The notes: generated by a model not told the origin, from the letters alone. Counted from the first letter of the stretch, positions 36,001 through 45,678 are shown. The stretch is DNA of 64,000 nucleotides from Williamsia sp. 1135 (GCF_002095395.1 NZ_MJEI01000095.1:1-64000), one strand, 5' to 3'. Translations and numbers: made by a program.

Positions 36001-36789
36001 GGGTCGCGGCGTCGCAGACGGTGACACAGCGAGTTTGAGAAGTGGCAGCACCCGGAGGATGCCCACCGTCGTGAACTCGATGCGGGTACCGGACGGGACC
36101 TGGAAGACGACCCTCGATTCCTTCGCTGCCAGGATCCGAGTGGGCGAGACCGTATCTGCCGCGACCTCGAAGACGTTCTGGGGGCCGAAACGGACGACGA
36201 TGTGCGCGTCGTCGGTCACCGCACGCAGGTGCCTGGTCGGGTCGACAACCGGGATCGCGGGTGCCGGCCCGGGTGGGCCCGCGATCCCCGGGATTAGGAA
36301 CACCTGGCCGGGAAAGATCAGATCAGGATTTCCGATTCCGTTGGCTGCCACGATCTCGGGGTACCGTCGCGGGTCGCCGTAGAAGCGGCCTGCGATGTCC
36401 CAAAGTGTGTCGCCGGGAACCACGGTGTGGCGAACCTCGGTGGGCACGGGCGGCAGCGCCTGCGGTGAACCAGACACCTCGACCTTGAATCCGACTGCAG
36501 TGCAGTGTAGATCGAGGAGATCGGCAGGACGGAGCAGATGGAAGTCGACGGGGTCCGGTGGACCTTCCGGCTCCACCGGGGGTGGGGGTTGGTCCGGAGG
36601 GGGCGGCGGTGGCGGCGGTGGGGGCGGAGCCAGATCGGGGATGTGCAGAACCTGCCCCGGAAAGATCAGGTCGGGGTTGGGAAGGCGGTTGGCGTCGGCG
36701 ATCACCGGAAAGAGCTCGCCGCGCCCGTAGAAGCGGGTGGAGATGGCCCACAGGGTGTCACCGGCAACGACGGTGTAGTCGTGGGCCAT
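33097..36789 (-). CDS. 1230-residue protein with two LysM domains
   Basis: The start ATG 36789 overlaps the stop of the hydrolase gene. LysM 1 covers about residues 4-52 (YTVVAGDTLWAISTRFYGRG, LIFPGQVLHIPD). A run of eleven Pro follows. LysM 2 covers about 122-168 (HTVVPGDTLWDIAGRFYGDP, FPGQVFLIPG). The middle (300-900) has beta-rich and helical parts without recognised family. The C-terminal 200 residues form a strand-rich repeat (GLVLLEMGLEAGAALSLDFG, YLRLEGDEGKLTAYFRIRGE) like a beta-barrel or sheet. LysM domains bind peptidoglycan or chitin, or in phage tails fix hub proteins. No signal peptide. Confidence 0.88.
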   Translation of the reverse strand: MAHDYTVVAGDTLWAISTRFYGRGELFPVIADANRLPNPDLIFPGQVLHIPDLAPPPPPPPPPPPDQPPPPVEPEGPPDPVDFHLLRPADLLDLHCTAVGFKVEVSGSPQALPPVPTEVRHTVVPGDTLWDIAGRFYGDPRRYPEIVAANGIGNPDLIFPGQVFLIPGIAGPPGPAPAIPVVDPTRHLRAVTDDAHIVVRFGPQNVFEVAADTVSPTRILAAKESRVVFQVPSGTRIEFTTVGILRVLPLLKLAVSPSATPRPDPADIPVEVPDEPAQLTDRDTAIEAPFRLVVSPSSRGAFTHSAEPVAAPGDPNRIELWTTRLAVRREVDGQLVGIDRLDQTQRIVRALHTRNDQAPPEAEPTGSLTSAHRRNIVELTSHRVDGVEPEPLSVRTFALSAVGAWIDWSASWAATAANKLLAYRHLAPMGRDAYVRVDEPGLLYPFGHRATRVIITERQIAPGPDPVARLIKRMFIVVREPARTYTGKASSAPFAMPFTDLAVRPLVTPDIRLDTGPRPFVAEIEGVGSFRWRVTGTDHAGRAIAIETPLVFVPLLDVDTDREFAALMTPAAENWNDVRSELTVLDKSVAMAPSSTAGDTTFQVEGLTFAADFDATDQFVAPRVEQSQLLIPALSALNGGNAPVSVEYEPQFRAQGFSGPAEVFLTLTGPQVLDFGGNSSESGGFVQPNVTVAAISRTLGAIGDKDVAAGSPLAAGTFDPAAFLGNAGPKLFGMFGLLELIADGTGLERAPELVSEALDVVSGLRSEHQRLTVALDGLSAQVNAEIVKATHGGATAQLQTLLGDVDRVRGQIVGAADRLAGEFDGVLTGVDGSVAAAVAEAAVLAGVLDQVQGLVANPALPAAARSLIERPAIALRQITAVATDPKLAAVLTSLRTGVVRFEWQPELEPWPVGSEENNAVFFPSRQGLTISVEVRAGDHPRADVSAQLTDFTLALLPGARLISMRFRRIGFRTSTGRKPEIDVVFDGMKFEGPLEFIEKLREVIPFDGFSDPPFVDVSTSGVIAGFELALPSIPLGIFSLENIALYADCHVPFLDQAVTVGFGFCKKESPFRLTVMAIGGGGWVGIRLSPKGLVLLEMGLEAGAALSLDFGVASGSVSVMIGIYLRLEGDEGKLTAYFRIRGEVDVLGLASASLTLELSLTYDTATGKLVGRASLVIEVEVLFFSASVEVTVERRLAGSKGDPSLRDIMPPDSGGDVMWDNYFGAFALGA

Positions 36790-38138
36790 CAGATGTCCTT
36801 CCCAGCACCGGTCGAGGTCGTGACCGGCAGGAGCATCGCGCTCGCCACGACCCAGGCCAGCGTGGGTTCGAAGATGTCACTGTGAGCCCCCGAAGGTGAG
36901 TTTCCTTGAGCCACATATTCTGAGGCGTCGAAGTTCGAGATGGCACCGCGCCCGAACTGGTAGGTCGTCCCGACCGGGCCGAGCGGTGCCGGCACCACGC
37001 CGTGCGCTCCGTGCGATCCCATCGCCCGCCATCGTGCGAGCGGGTCTGTCGCACCGGCGGCATCGGCACCTGTGCCTCCCAGCATGCTCGCGATCGGATA
37101 GAACGTACCCAGCGCGTGATCGTGTGTCGAATAGCACACCGAGATCGGACCGTCGACCCGGTTCAGCGTCCCGGCCAGTGCCCCGGCGCCCGAGCGGAAA
37201 GGAAGCCGGTCGGTGAACGCAAACCGGGAGAACGCCGCCTGCAAGAGGGTGACGGACTTGAGGGGAGATGCCTGACCTTCTGGTAGCGCGGGCAACGCAA
37301 ACGACACCATGCGGCCGCCGAAACTGTGCCCCACCAGATGGATTCGCAGCTCCGGGAACTCCGAACCGAGCTGGTTCACTGTCGGCCCCAGGCCCACACT
37401 GCCAACCGTGCCCGCCCGCTGCTTCATCCGCCAGTAGGACGCCTGCCGGAGGGTCTCCTTGGCCCCCGCCAGGATCTTCGCGCCGACGTCGCGGAGCCCG
37501 GCAGCACCGACATCCGGGGCGTCGATGATCGCCCCGGTCGCCGTGATCGTGTCAGCCAGATACTCGAATGTCTCCGTCGGGGTGCGATGGTCGGTGAACA
37601 TCCCCGGCAGCGGTGGCGCAGAACCACTCTCACCGTCGTCGAGGTCCGGTTCGATCCGGCTGAACGCTTCGATCTCGCGGTACAGCGCCGCGATCGAATC
37701 CTGGGTCACCGGCACGGCGAGGAGCCCGGCGACAGCATCGAGATTGCTTGCCCGCTCAGGAAAGAGGTCTTTGAGGTCCGCCAGGATGTCGGGGTCCAGC
37801 TCGGAGGTCAGCACGGCGGCCGACGACGTGGTGACCACACCGGCGGATCCCCCGCCATCGACGGTCGGCGGCTCGAAATCCGGGATCGGCTCGTCGCGCC
37901 AGAGCTGAGAGGGCCAGTACAGGCCGACGAAGCCGACCTTTGCGGCGTCGTCCAGGTGGGGCCGCAACAACTCGAACCACCGCTCGTACAGCGACGTCGC
38001 CTGCTGCGCGCCGTTGTTCCAACCATGCGAGAACACCACCAGATCGCGGATCCCCGACTCCCGGATGTTCGTGATCAGGTTCGGTACGGACCCCGGGCCG
38101 GGATGGCCGTCGGCGTCGTAGGTCAACGTCCACAACAT
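36789..38138 (-). CDS. Alpha/beta-hydrolase-fold protein
   Basis: The protein has 449 residues. Early strand and oxyanion region read RDLVVFSHGWNNGAQQATSL. The nucleophile elbow is LVGHSFGGRMVSFALPAL (GHSFGG, G-x-S-x-G). A later His lies in the HDHALGTFYPIAS segment. The insertion between strands (residues 90-250) is large and acidic. This fits lipases or esterases of the DUF900-like group, but the substrate is unknown. It starts 26 bases after the protease stop and its own stop overlaps the LysM gene start, so translation is probably coupled. No signal peptide. Confidence 0.8.
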   Translation of the reverse strand: MLWTLTYDADGHPGPGSVPNLITNIRESGIRDLVVFSHGWNNGAQQATSLYERWFELLRPHLDDAAKVGFVGLYWPSQLWRDEPIPDFEPPTVDGGGSAGVVTTSSAAVLTSELDPDILADLKDLFPERASNLDAVAGLLAVPVTQDSIAALYREIEAFSRIEPDLDDGESGSAPPLPGMFTDHRTPTETFEYLADTITATGAIIDAPDVGAAGLRDVGAKILAGAKETLRQASYWRMKQRAGTVGSVGLGPTVNQLGSEFPELRIHLVGHSFGGRMVSFALPALPEGQASPLKSVTLLQAAFSRFAFTDRLPFRSGAGALAGTLNRVDGPISVCYSTHDHALGTFYPIASMLGGTGADAAGATDPLARWRAMGSHGAHGVVPAPLGPVGTTYQFGRGAISNFDASEYVAQGNSPSGAHSDIFEPTLAWVVASAMLLPVTTSTGAGKDI

Positions 38139-38163
38139 TGCAGATCCTCTCGTGAGAACGGTG

Positions 38164-39999
38164 TCAAACTGATTGGAGTGCGCGCATCAGATCCAGCAGG
38201 CCGCCACCCTCGAAGGCGGGGTCGCGCCCGAGCGGTGTTGCCGAGTCGACGAAGATCTTCTTGATCTCCTCGGGCTTGCCGATGAACTCTTTCTGTACGG
38301 ACAGGAACGCGGCGATCGCGCCCGATACGTGGGGCGCAGCTATACTGGTGCCGCTGTCCTCCACATACACCGCGCGACCGTCGAGTCCCTCGGGATGTGC
38401 GTTGAGGACGGGTTGCAACATGGCACCGGCGGCCGCTGAGGTGATCCGCTCGCCGGGCGCCACCAGATCCGGTTTGCACCTGCCGTCGCCGGTTGGCCCG
38501 CGCGAGGAGAAGTACGAGATCCCGAACGTGTGCGGGGCATCTCGATGCGTCGAGCCCACAGTGATCGCCCGCGCAGCGTTTCCGGGATCGTTGATCGTCA
38601 TGGCCGCACTGAACTTCGTCACCATCGACCTTCCCGGTGCCAGCGTCACGTAGCCCGAGTTGCCCGACGCAGCCACCACGACCACGCCGGAGCGGACGAG
38701 CTTGTCGACCTCCAGACAGAGTGGACTGCGACCGCATGCGAACCATTCCGGATCGAACTCGTAGCCGAGACTCAGATTGACCCCGTGTATCCGGGGCAAC
38801 TTGTCACTCGAGGCATTCAACTCACGCACGTAGGCCAACGCACGGATCACCCGAGTGACGCGGGTGGTGGGATCACCACCGGCCAGCACCTTGAGGCTGA
38901 CGAGCCGCGCGCGGGGGGCCATGCCGGCCAGCATTCGGGGGTCGCTTACCTCGCGGGGTTGGGTGATCGGATAGTCACCGGCCGCGACGTTGAACCGCTG
39001 TTCGGTGACCAGCGGGGTGGGCTGGTCGTCGGCCCAGTGTTCGAGACCCCCGGCAATGACGCCGGCCACATGAGTCCCGTGGCCGAGTTCGTCCTGCAGA
39101 GCGGTTGTGGGGTCATTGCTGTCGATCGTGAAGTCGCGGTGCAGATCCTTCACCGAACCGTGGGTCAAGGTCTCGTAACCGACGAAGTGCGGATGGCCGG
39201 CCTGTACACCGGAATCGACAACCGCCCAGACAATCCCGTCTCCGAAGCTGTTGAAGGCGCGGTGGGCCGCCTGCGCCTTGATCGTCGTCGCCGATACATC
39301 GATCTGCGGATGCACCTCGAAGTCGGGCCAGATGCGGTAGACCGCACGGTTCTCCCAGGCGCCTGCTGCGCAATCGGCCGTCACGAGTCCTTCGAGTTGT
39401 CCGGTGGTGAGCTCACCGGATGCATACTCGTCGGCGAGAAGTAGTGGAGCACTGTGGCCACCGATGTATTTCCACAGCTGTTCGATCCGGTCCATCGCCG
39501 CTCGTGCACCCGGCCGGTAACGCAGGTTGAGCTCGATCATGATCGGCCAGCGACTCTGCCGGGTGCGGGGTGGCACCGCATCCGCGCCCTCGACGAACAT
39601 CTGCCGCAGCGCGGGTGTCAGTACCCCCGCGAGCACGGGGTTGCGGTCGGCGGGGCCGGTGTACGCCGCTGCCAGTGGCCTTTCGGGATCAGCCTGCGCT
39701 CGTGCGTCGGCGTCGGCGAGTGTTCCTCGACCCTGCGCCGTCAACATCCAGACTGTCTCGTCGCCCCCGACGCTTTCGATCACGTGGGCAGCGGCAAGCT
39801 GATCGGCGGCGCCACGGACCTGTTGGTGCCACGACGGTTCCTGCTGTTCATACAGGCGCGCCCGATCGTCGAATCGGGACGCGTATCGCGCCGCCACCAT
39901 CTGCCGGAGTCGCTGATCGTCGGCAGGCTCGCCGATGCCCTCCAGCGCGCCGACAGCGCTCTGTACACGATCAACCCAAACCCGACCGACCTCGACCAT
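38164..39999 (-). CDS. Subtilisin-like serine protease with an N-terminal winged-helix-like region
   Basis: The protein has 611 residues. The S8 triad is visible: Asp in WAVVDSGVQAGHPHF (about residue 264), His in GHGTHVAGVIAGG, Ser in DSGTSIAAPHVSGAIAAF; the oxyanion Asn lies in VVVAASGNSGYV. The first 95 residues contain SWHQQVRGAADQLAAAHVIE, then VWMLTAQGRGTL, which resembles the winged helix at the N-terminus of Mrr-type proteins. There is no signal peptide, pro-peptide or membrane anchor. It is the first gene of the six-gene operon. It may process the large downstream proteins or act inside the cell. Confidence 0.9.
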   Translation of the reverse strand: MVEVGRVWVDRVQSAVGALEGIGEPADDQRLRQMVAARYASRFDDRARLYEQQEPSWHQQVRGAADQLAAAHVIESVGGDETVWMLTAQGRGTLADADARAQADPERPLAAAYTGPADRNPVLAGVLTPALRQMFVEGADAVPPRTRQSRWPIMIELNLRYRPGARAAMDRIEQLWKYIGGHSAPLLLADEYASGELTTGQLEGLVTADCAAGAWENRAVYRIWPDFEVHPQIDVSATTIKAQAAHRAFNSFGDGIVWAVVDSGVQAGHPHFVGYETLTHGSVKDLHRDFTIDSNDPTTALQDELGHGTHVAGVIAGGLEHWADDQPTPLVTEQRFNVAAGDYPITQPREVSDPRMLAGMAPRARLVSLKVLAGGDPTTRVTRVIRALAYVRELNASSDKLPRIHGVNLSLGYEFDPEWFACGRSPLCLEVDKLVRSGVVVVAASGNSGYVTLAPGRSMVTKFSAAMTINDPGNAARAITVGSTHRDAPHTFGISYFSSRGPTGDGRCKPDLVAPGERITSAAAGAMLQPVLNAHPEGLDGRAVYVEDSGTSIAAPHVSGAIAAFLSVQKEFIGKPEEIKKIFVDSATPLGRDPAFEGGGLLDLMRALQSV

Positions 40000-40107
40000 G
40001 TTCCGATCGTGGCAGCGCCGAGCAGCGTGGGCGCGCGTAGTGCACTACCTGTTTTCGAGTAGTGGGCTACCCCAGGGCTCCTCGCGCTCGGGTCGCACGA
40101 TGAACAG

Positions 40108-40305
40108 ATGATGTCCCCCGGCGACAACGACGACACGCTGCTCGCCGCGTTGCCCACCGTTTATTCGGTCGCCCTCCGCCTCAGGCGCGCAGGCGTGCCG
40201 CCGGAGCAGATTGCCGCGGGGCTCGGGATCGAGCCCCTCGCCCTCCCGACACTGTTCGACATTGCCGAGGCGAAGCTGGCGCATCTGCGTGACCACCGCG
40301 TTTGA
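40108..40305 (+). CDS. Small protein with a possible helix-turn-helix
   Basis: The protein has 65 residues from ATG 40108 or 40111 (MSPGDNDDTLLAALPTVYSV). The middle segment ALRLRRAGVPPEQIAAGLGI, followed by EPLALPTLFDIAEAKLAHL, looks like the recognition part of a sigma-region-4 or Xre-type helix-turn-helix. It lies between the divergent protease operon and the LuxR-type regulator gene, consistent with a regulatory role for that locus. Assignment is by pattern only. Confidence 0.55.
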   Translation: MMSPGDNDDTLLAALPTVYSVALRLRRAGVPPEQIAAGLGIEPLALPTLFDIAEAKLAHLRDHRV

Positions 40306-40422
40306 CCCATCAGCCCTTGCAGAACGGCTGCAGGCGTGCCATGGTCACGAAGACCATAAGTGCAGTTGTGCCGATCGCGGCCGTCTCACATTTCGCGTCT
40401 CGTGTGATCGAGGGGGTCGATC

Positions 40423-43069
40423 ATGGATCACGAGTGGCCGATCGTAGGCCGTCAGGAAGAAGTCGCACTGGCCGCTGCCGCCATCACGTGCCGCGAACCC
40501 GGCCGTGGCATGGTCGTCGGTGGGTCCGCGGGGGTGGGCAAGACGCGGTTGTGTGCAGAAGCCGTGCGCGTGGCCATCCGCCTCGGACACCGTTGCCATC
40601 ATGTGGCGGCAACCGCTTCGTCGCGGGACGTCCCACTCGCCGTCTTTGTCGAGTTCGGTGTCGATGTGGATGCCGACCCCCTCCGCCAGATCCGAGACCT
40701 GTTGCACAGCCTCACATCCGACGATTCGCGACACCCCGCTGTCGTCGCGGTCGATGATGCCCATCTGCTCGACAACCGTTCGGCGTTCGTGGTCCATGAG
40801 CTCGTGGTGCGCAAGATGGCGAACGTCGTGCTGTCGATTCGCACCGGCGAAGCCGCCCCCGACGCCATCACCGCGTTGTGGAAGGACCACCACGTGCCGC
40901 GGCTGGAGCTGCAGCCATTGTCGCGCAGGGAGGTCGGCGCATTGTTGGAAGGAGCGCTGGGTCGCCCCGTTGAATCGACGAGCCTGCGCAGGCTGCACGC
41001 CATGTCGGACGGTAACGCGCTGCTGCTGCGCCAGCTCGTCGACGACCAGCTCGCCGCGGGACGGCTGCGCCTCGATTCCGGACTGTGGTTCTGGTCCGGA
41101 GACCTCGCGATCACGCCGACGCTCGCCGAGATGGTCCGACTGCGCCTGGCCGGCTTTTCAACGGACGTGTTGGCGCTTGTCGACCTGCTGGCGGTGAGCG
41201 AGCCCCTGACCACCGACGAACTCGGCACGCTGGTCAGTGCGGAGACCCTCGAACTCGCCGAGACCGTCGGGGCGATCAAGACGCGAGTCACGGCCAGGTC
41301 ATCGATCTCCATCCGCCTGAGCCATCCTTTGCAGGGTGAGATCCGTCGAGCCGACCTCGGCCACCTGCGGCGTAGGCGATTGGCAGGGACGATTGCGCAG
41401 GCTCTCACACCCGGCCCGAGGAGCGATCCGTCGAGCCTCCTTCGTCATGCGGTACTGACCCTGGACTCCGATCTCCCCGCCGACCCCGACCTCTTGGCGG
41501 CGGCCACGCGGGCCGCGATGCTCGCGCTCGACGTCGACCTCGCAGTCAGATTCGCCTCCGCCGCGCTCGGGCTCACCGCCACCCCGGCAACCGCGTATCC
41601 GCACGTGATGTCGCTCATGGTCGCCGGCCAGGGGGACGCCGCAGAGGAGTTCTTCGTGGCGATGACCATCGCACCCGACCAGCCTGAATATGCCCGGTGG
41701 ACCACGTTGCGCGCAGCGAACATGGTGTGGATGCTGGCTCGGCCCCGCGACGCGGCGATGCTGCTCGACACCATCACCGGAGCGAGCCTGTCGTCCGTCG
41801 CGCGAGCCGAACTGGCAGCCGTCCGTGCGTGTGTCCTCGCCGTCGAGGCGAATCCCGCGGCGGCAGTCACCGAGGCGCAGGGCGCCCTCGCGGAGGACGA
41901 GCTCGGCGACTTTCATGCGCTGATGGCGGTGGCCGCCATGGTGATGTCCGCGGGCGCGGCCGGGAACTTCAGCGCAGCAAACGAATACGCGGCCTTCGGC
42001 CAGGCGCGGGCTGCGGCGTCGTGGCAGACCGCGCACCTGCAGTTCTGGCTCGGCGCGATTCACGCCCGGGTCTGCCGCATCTCCGGCCACGTGGACCGTT
42101 GCGCCGACGATGCGATTCGGCTGACCGATATCGCCCGCGATGTGTCGGGGCCGACGCAATTCCAAGCCACCTTCTTACGCGGTCACGCGGCCCTCGCCGG
42201 CGGGCGGGTACAGACCGCGATCACCGAGCTACTCGATTCGCTGGTCGGGAGCGCGAATGGGCACCGCGACACCACCGGCTTGGGCCCGGCCTGCCTCATC
42301 TGGCTCGCCGAGGCCTACGCACAACGCGGTAGTCCGGCCTCGGCCCGGTCGACGCTGTCCGAACTCGCAAAAATCCTGCCCGCCGAATACGCCTTCATGC
42401 AATTCGGCATGGAGCTCGCCGCAGCCTGGACCGAGGCTGCCGAGGGAGTGGTCAGCCGAGCTGTCTCCATCGCCCTCACCGCCGCCGAGACTGCTTGCAA
42501 ACGAGGGCAATTCGCTTACGAGGTGCTCGCACTGCAAACAGCAACGCAATTCGGCAGCACGTCCGCCGTCGAACGTTTGCACCACCTCGCGCAGTTCGTC
42601 GAGGGTCCAAGAGTCGCAATCGCTGCCCGCCACGCCTGCGCTACACGAGGACGACGGCGCCGGACTGCTCGCGGTGGCCCACGACTATGAGCACATGGGC
42701 GACCTCATCGCGGCGGCCGATGCCGCCGCACAGGCCGGCAGAGCATGGGTCGCGGCGAACCGGCGGGGGTCGGCACTGGCCGCTTACGGTCACACCCAGC
42801 GCGTTGCCCGCGCATCAGGCTGCAGCACAACACAAGCCCCACACCGCACGGCGGCGACCGACCCGTTCACCGCACGTCAGCGAGAGGCCATCGCTCTGGT
42901 GGCGGCGGGACTGACCAACGTCGAGATTGCCGAGCGCCTCACCGTGTCCGTGCGTTCAGTCGAAGGACACCTGTACCGCGCCGCTCAACGAGTCGGCGTC
43001 ACCAGCCGAGATGAGCTCGCGGATATCCTGAACTCATCCAGGCGTCCGGACGTCGCAGAACTGAGGTAG
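40423..43069 (+). pseudogene. Large LuxR-family ATPase regulator (LAL/MalT type), frameshifted before the DNA-binding domain
   Basis: The start ATG 40423 follows GAGGGGGTC. The ATPase part has Walker A GSAGVGKTRLCAEA (about residue 34) and Walker B AVVAVDDAHLL. A long helical repeat region (residues 250-740) is the usual TPR-like sensor. The first frame ends at 42690 in basic nonsense. The helix-turn-helix is in another frame (FTARQREAIALVAAGLTNVE, then IAERLTVSVRSVEGHLYRAA), ending at 43069. Removing one C at 42635-42636 restores a protein of about 881 residues. It is divergent from the giant-protein operon and likely its regulator if intact. Confidence 0.8.
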
Positions 43070-43090
43070 TCGCTCTTTCGCGATGACCTC

Positions 43091-43867
43091 TCAGCGGTGC
43101 GAGAAGTTCGCATCCCGCTTCTCGACGAACGCGGCCATGCCCTCGGTCTGATCTTCGGTGGCGAAGGTCGAGTGGAACACCCGGCGCTCGAACAGGATTC
43201 CCTCGGCCAGGCTGACCTCCTGCGAACGGTTCACCGCCTGCTTCGCGAGAATGGTGATCGGCAGTGACAGTTCCGAGATGGTGGTGGCGACGGCGATCGC
43301 ATCCTCGAGGTACGTCTCGGTCGGGACGACCCTCGAGACCAGCCCGGCGCGCTCGGCCTCGTCGACCTTCATCCGGCGGCCGGTGAGCACCATGTCCATC
43401 GCCTTCGCCTTGCCGATCGCGCGGGTGAGTCGTTGCGACCCACCGATTCCCGGGATCACACCGAGGTTGATCTCGGGCTGACCGAAGACCGCGTTCTCGG
43501 CGGCGATGATGATGTCGCACATCATCGCGAGCTCACAGCCACCACCGAGGGCGAATCCCGCGACGGCCGCGATCACCGGCGTGCGCACCTCGACGAGGTG
43601 TCCCCAGGCGCTGAAGAAGTCCTCCGAGAGCATGTCGACATAGGTCTTCTCCGACATCTCCTTGATGTCGGCGCCGGCGGCGAAGGCACGCTCGGACCCG
43701 GTGATGACGATGGCGCCGACCGACGGATCGGTGTCGTAGGCCTGCGCGGCCGAGACGACCTCGGCCATCAGCTGGGAGTTCAACGCGTTGAGGGCTTTCG
43801 GGCGGTTCAGGGTGATGATCCCGACGCGGCCACGCTGCTCGGTGGTGATGGTCTCGAAAGTGGTCAT
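43091..43867 (-). CDS. Enoyl-CoA hydratase (crotonase family, EchA8-like)
   Basis: The start ATG 43867 overlaps the stop of the upstream gene (ATGA). The 258-residue product has the crotonase oxyanion motifs [12 protein letters not shown] and [20 protein letters not shown], with the catalytic Glu in [20 protein letters not shown] (the first and second Glu are both present in the ALGGGCEL and the [11 protein letters not shown] region). It hydrates trans-2-enoyl-CoA to 3-hydroxyacyl-CoA in beta-oxidation or amino-acid degradation. The order with the following hydrolase gene mirrors the mycobacterial echA8/echA9 pair. Confidence 0.93.
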   Translation of the reverse strand: MTTFETITTEQRGRVGIITLNRPKALNALNSQLMAEVVSAAQAYDTDPSVGAIVITGSERAFAAGADIKEMSEKTYVDMLSEDFFSAWGHLVEVRTPVIAAVAGFALGGGCELAMMCDIIIAAENAVFGQPEINLGVIPGIGGSQRLTRAIGKAKAMDMVLTGRRMKVDEAERAGLVSRVVPTETYLEDAIAVATTISELSLPITILAKQAVNRSQEVSLAEGILFERRVFHSTFATEDQTEGMAAFVEKRDANFSHR

Positions 43868-44952
43868 GACTGGGCTCCATTCGTCAGGGTGAGGTCGTCG
43901 GGCAGTGGCGCGAAGAAACTCTCGACCACAGCGGGGTCGACGTCGCTCAGCGTCGGCGGCGACCACTTGGGTTGGCGGTCCTTGTCGATCACCTGGGCGC
44001 GGATGCCCTCGGCGAGCTCGGGGTGGACCAGGAAGTGGATCGACACCCGGAACTCGTTCTGCAGTGCGGACTCCAAGGTGGTGTCGGGGGTGATCGACCG
44101 CAGCGAACGCAGGGTCACCTCCACCGACGTCGGCGATTTGGCGGCCACGACGTCGGCAGCTGCGCGGGCATCGGGATCGTCCCGTCCGCGGAGATGTTCG
44201 ACGATCTGAACCGCGGTGTCGAAGGCGAACGCCTCGTCGATCCAGTGCTGCTTGCCGAGCAGTTCGGCATCGGGGGGCGCGATGGTGAAGTCCGCGATGA
44301 CATCTGCGACCGAAGCGGCGGCCCCGGCCTCGGCCGTCAGGGCCTCGACGAAGGCGGGGATCTGCTCGGCGGGTAGGTAGTGATCAGCGAACCCGATCGC
44401 GATCGCGTCGGCGCCGTTGATGTTCGCGGCCGTCAGCGCCAGGTAGGTACCCAGTTCGCCGGGAGCATTCGCGAGCAGATGGGTGCCACCCACGTCCGGC
44501 GAGAAGCCGATCCCGACCTCGGGCATGGCCATCCGGGTGCGATCGGTGACGATGCGGGTGTTGGCGTGCGCGGAAACACCGACGCCGCCGCCCATGACGA
44601 TGCCGTCCATCAACGCGATGTAGGGCTTCGGGTAGTGCGAGATGTAGGCGTTGAGGATGTACTCGTCACGCCAGAAGACACCGGACGGGGTCGCGAGTGC
44701 CTGCTCGAGGTCCTCGGACACCGAAGCGTCGCGGTGGATGGCAACGATGTCGCCGCCGGCGCACAGCCCGCGTTCGCCCGCGCCGTCGAGCAGCACGGCC
44801 TCGATCGCGTCGTCGTCGGCCCATTTCTCCAGGGCAGCATGGATGTCGACCACCATGTCGTGGGTCAGCGCGTTGATGGCTTTCGGCCGGTTGAGCGTGA
44901 TGCGCCCGATCCTGCCTTCGGTGCGAACGAGGACGTTGCTCTCGTCTGACAT
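43864..44952 (-). CDS. 3-hydroxyisobutyryl-CoA hydrolase (EchA9-like)
   Basis: The start ATG 44952 has ribosome site TTGGAGAG. The 362-residue protein is longer than ordinary crotonases and has the family's insert. Visible motifs: [16 protein letters not shown], then [40 protein letters not shown], and the characteristic [18 protein letters not shown] and [20 protein letters not shown]. This enzyme releases free 3-hydroxyisobutyrate in valine degradation. It is the first gene of the two-gene unit with the hydratase and is preceded by about 180 bases of intergenic DNA. Confidence 0.92.
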   Translation of the reverse strand: MSDESNVLVRTEGRIGRITLNRPKAINALTHDMVVDIHAALEKWADDDAIEAVLLDGAGERGLCAGGDIVAIHRDASVSEDLEQALATPSGVFWRDEYILNAYISHYPKPYIALMDGIVMGGGVGVSAHANTRIVTDRTRMAMPEVGIGFSPDVGGTHLLANAPGELGTYLALTAANINGADAIAIGFADHYLPAEQIPAFVEALTAEAGAAASVADVIADFTIAPPDAELLGKQHWIDEAFAFDTAVQIVEHLRGRDDPDARAAADVVAAKSPTSVEVTLRSLRSITPDTTLESALQNEFRVSIHFLVHPELAEGIRAQVIDKDRQPKWSPPTLSDVDPAVVESFFAPLPDDLTLTNGAQS

Positions 44953-45130
44953 GTCTCTCCAATGCTCGACTCCCGGGCGACTCACATAGTTGCATATCCT
45001 AGTAAAGGCAGTCCAGGGTGGGTCTTTCGACCGCCGATGAACCCGCACTCCGGGCGTAGGGTGAGGTAGCTGTCACCGTCCCGGTGCGCCACATCGCCCG
45101 GCCCGGTGCCGGCAAGTTAGGAGCGTCACC

Positions 45131-45346
45131 ATGACGCCCGTCTCCGACCCACAAGAGGACGCCCAGGTCCCGGCCAAACCACGCATGGACCTACCCAAAG
45201 CGGCGAGGGCGCTCAACGCGCAGCTACTCGAGATCCAAGACGGCGCCGGCGACTCAGCAGATCTCATCCGCGATGTGCGTTTCGCCGTCGTCAATGCAGT
45301 GACCTCACTCGAGAACGATGCTGCGATAGCCGCCGGCCGCCCCTAG
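45131..45346 (+). CDS. Small acidic hypothetical protein
   Basis: The protein has 71 residues (start MTPVSDPQEDAQVPAKPRMD); the ribosome site AGGAGCGTC precedes it. Predicted helices: AARALNAQLLEIQDG and ADLIRDVRFAVVNAVTSLEN. No domain is recognised. It precedes the membrane gene at 45415 on the same strand. Confidence 0.65.
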   Translation: MTPVSDPQEDAQVPAKPRMDLPKAARALNAQLLEIQDGAGDSADLIRDVRFAVVNAVTSLENDAAIAAGRP

Positions 45347-45414
45347 CAACGACAGTGGCGAGGGTCACCGCGCTCAGGGCCAGACCTCGACCGGCGCGAC
45401 TTCATACTGGACGG

Positions 45415-45678
45415 ATGCTCCCGACCACTCTCTTCTACGGCCTGGTGCTGCTGAACCTGCTGTTCGTCTGCGGAGCATGGACCCTCGCCAAACCAAGCAG
45501 GCCCGCGGCCTACGTCCTGATCGGCGTATCCATCTTGTGGTTGCTGTTCAACGGGCCGATCGAGGGGCACGTGATCCTGTCGTTCACCCCGGACAAAGGA
45601 CTCACCGAGTCGGACCTGCTCAGCTTCGCCGGTGTGTGTATTGCGCTGTGGGCGTTGCGCAAGCGCAGGCGCTGGTAG
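45415..45678 (+). CDS. Small membrane protein with three helices
   Basis: The protein has 87 residues from ATG 45415 (MLPTTLFYGLVLLNLLFVCG). Three hydrophobic segments are visible, about residues 5-23, 30-50 and 62-80, and a basic tail RKRRRW. The stop adjoins the convergent thioesterase gene. Family not recognised. Confidence 0.65.
   Translation: MLPTTLFYGLVLLNLLFVCGAWTLAKPSRPAAYVLIGVSILWLLFNGPIEGHVILSFTPDKGLTESDLLSFAGVCIALWALRKRRRW

Noticed and set aside
33097-36789. Extracellular contractile injection system baseplate or hub
   Set aside because: LysM proteins occur in such systems, but no sheath, tube, baseplate or AAA genes are present nearby.
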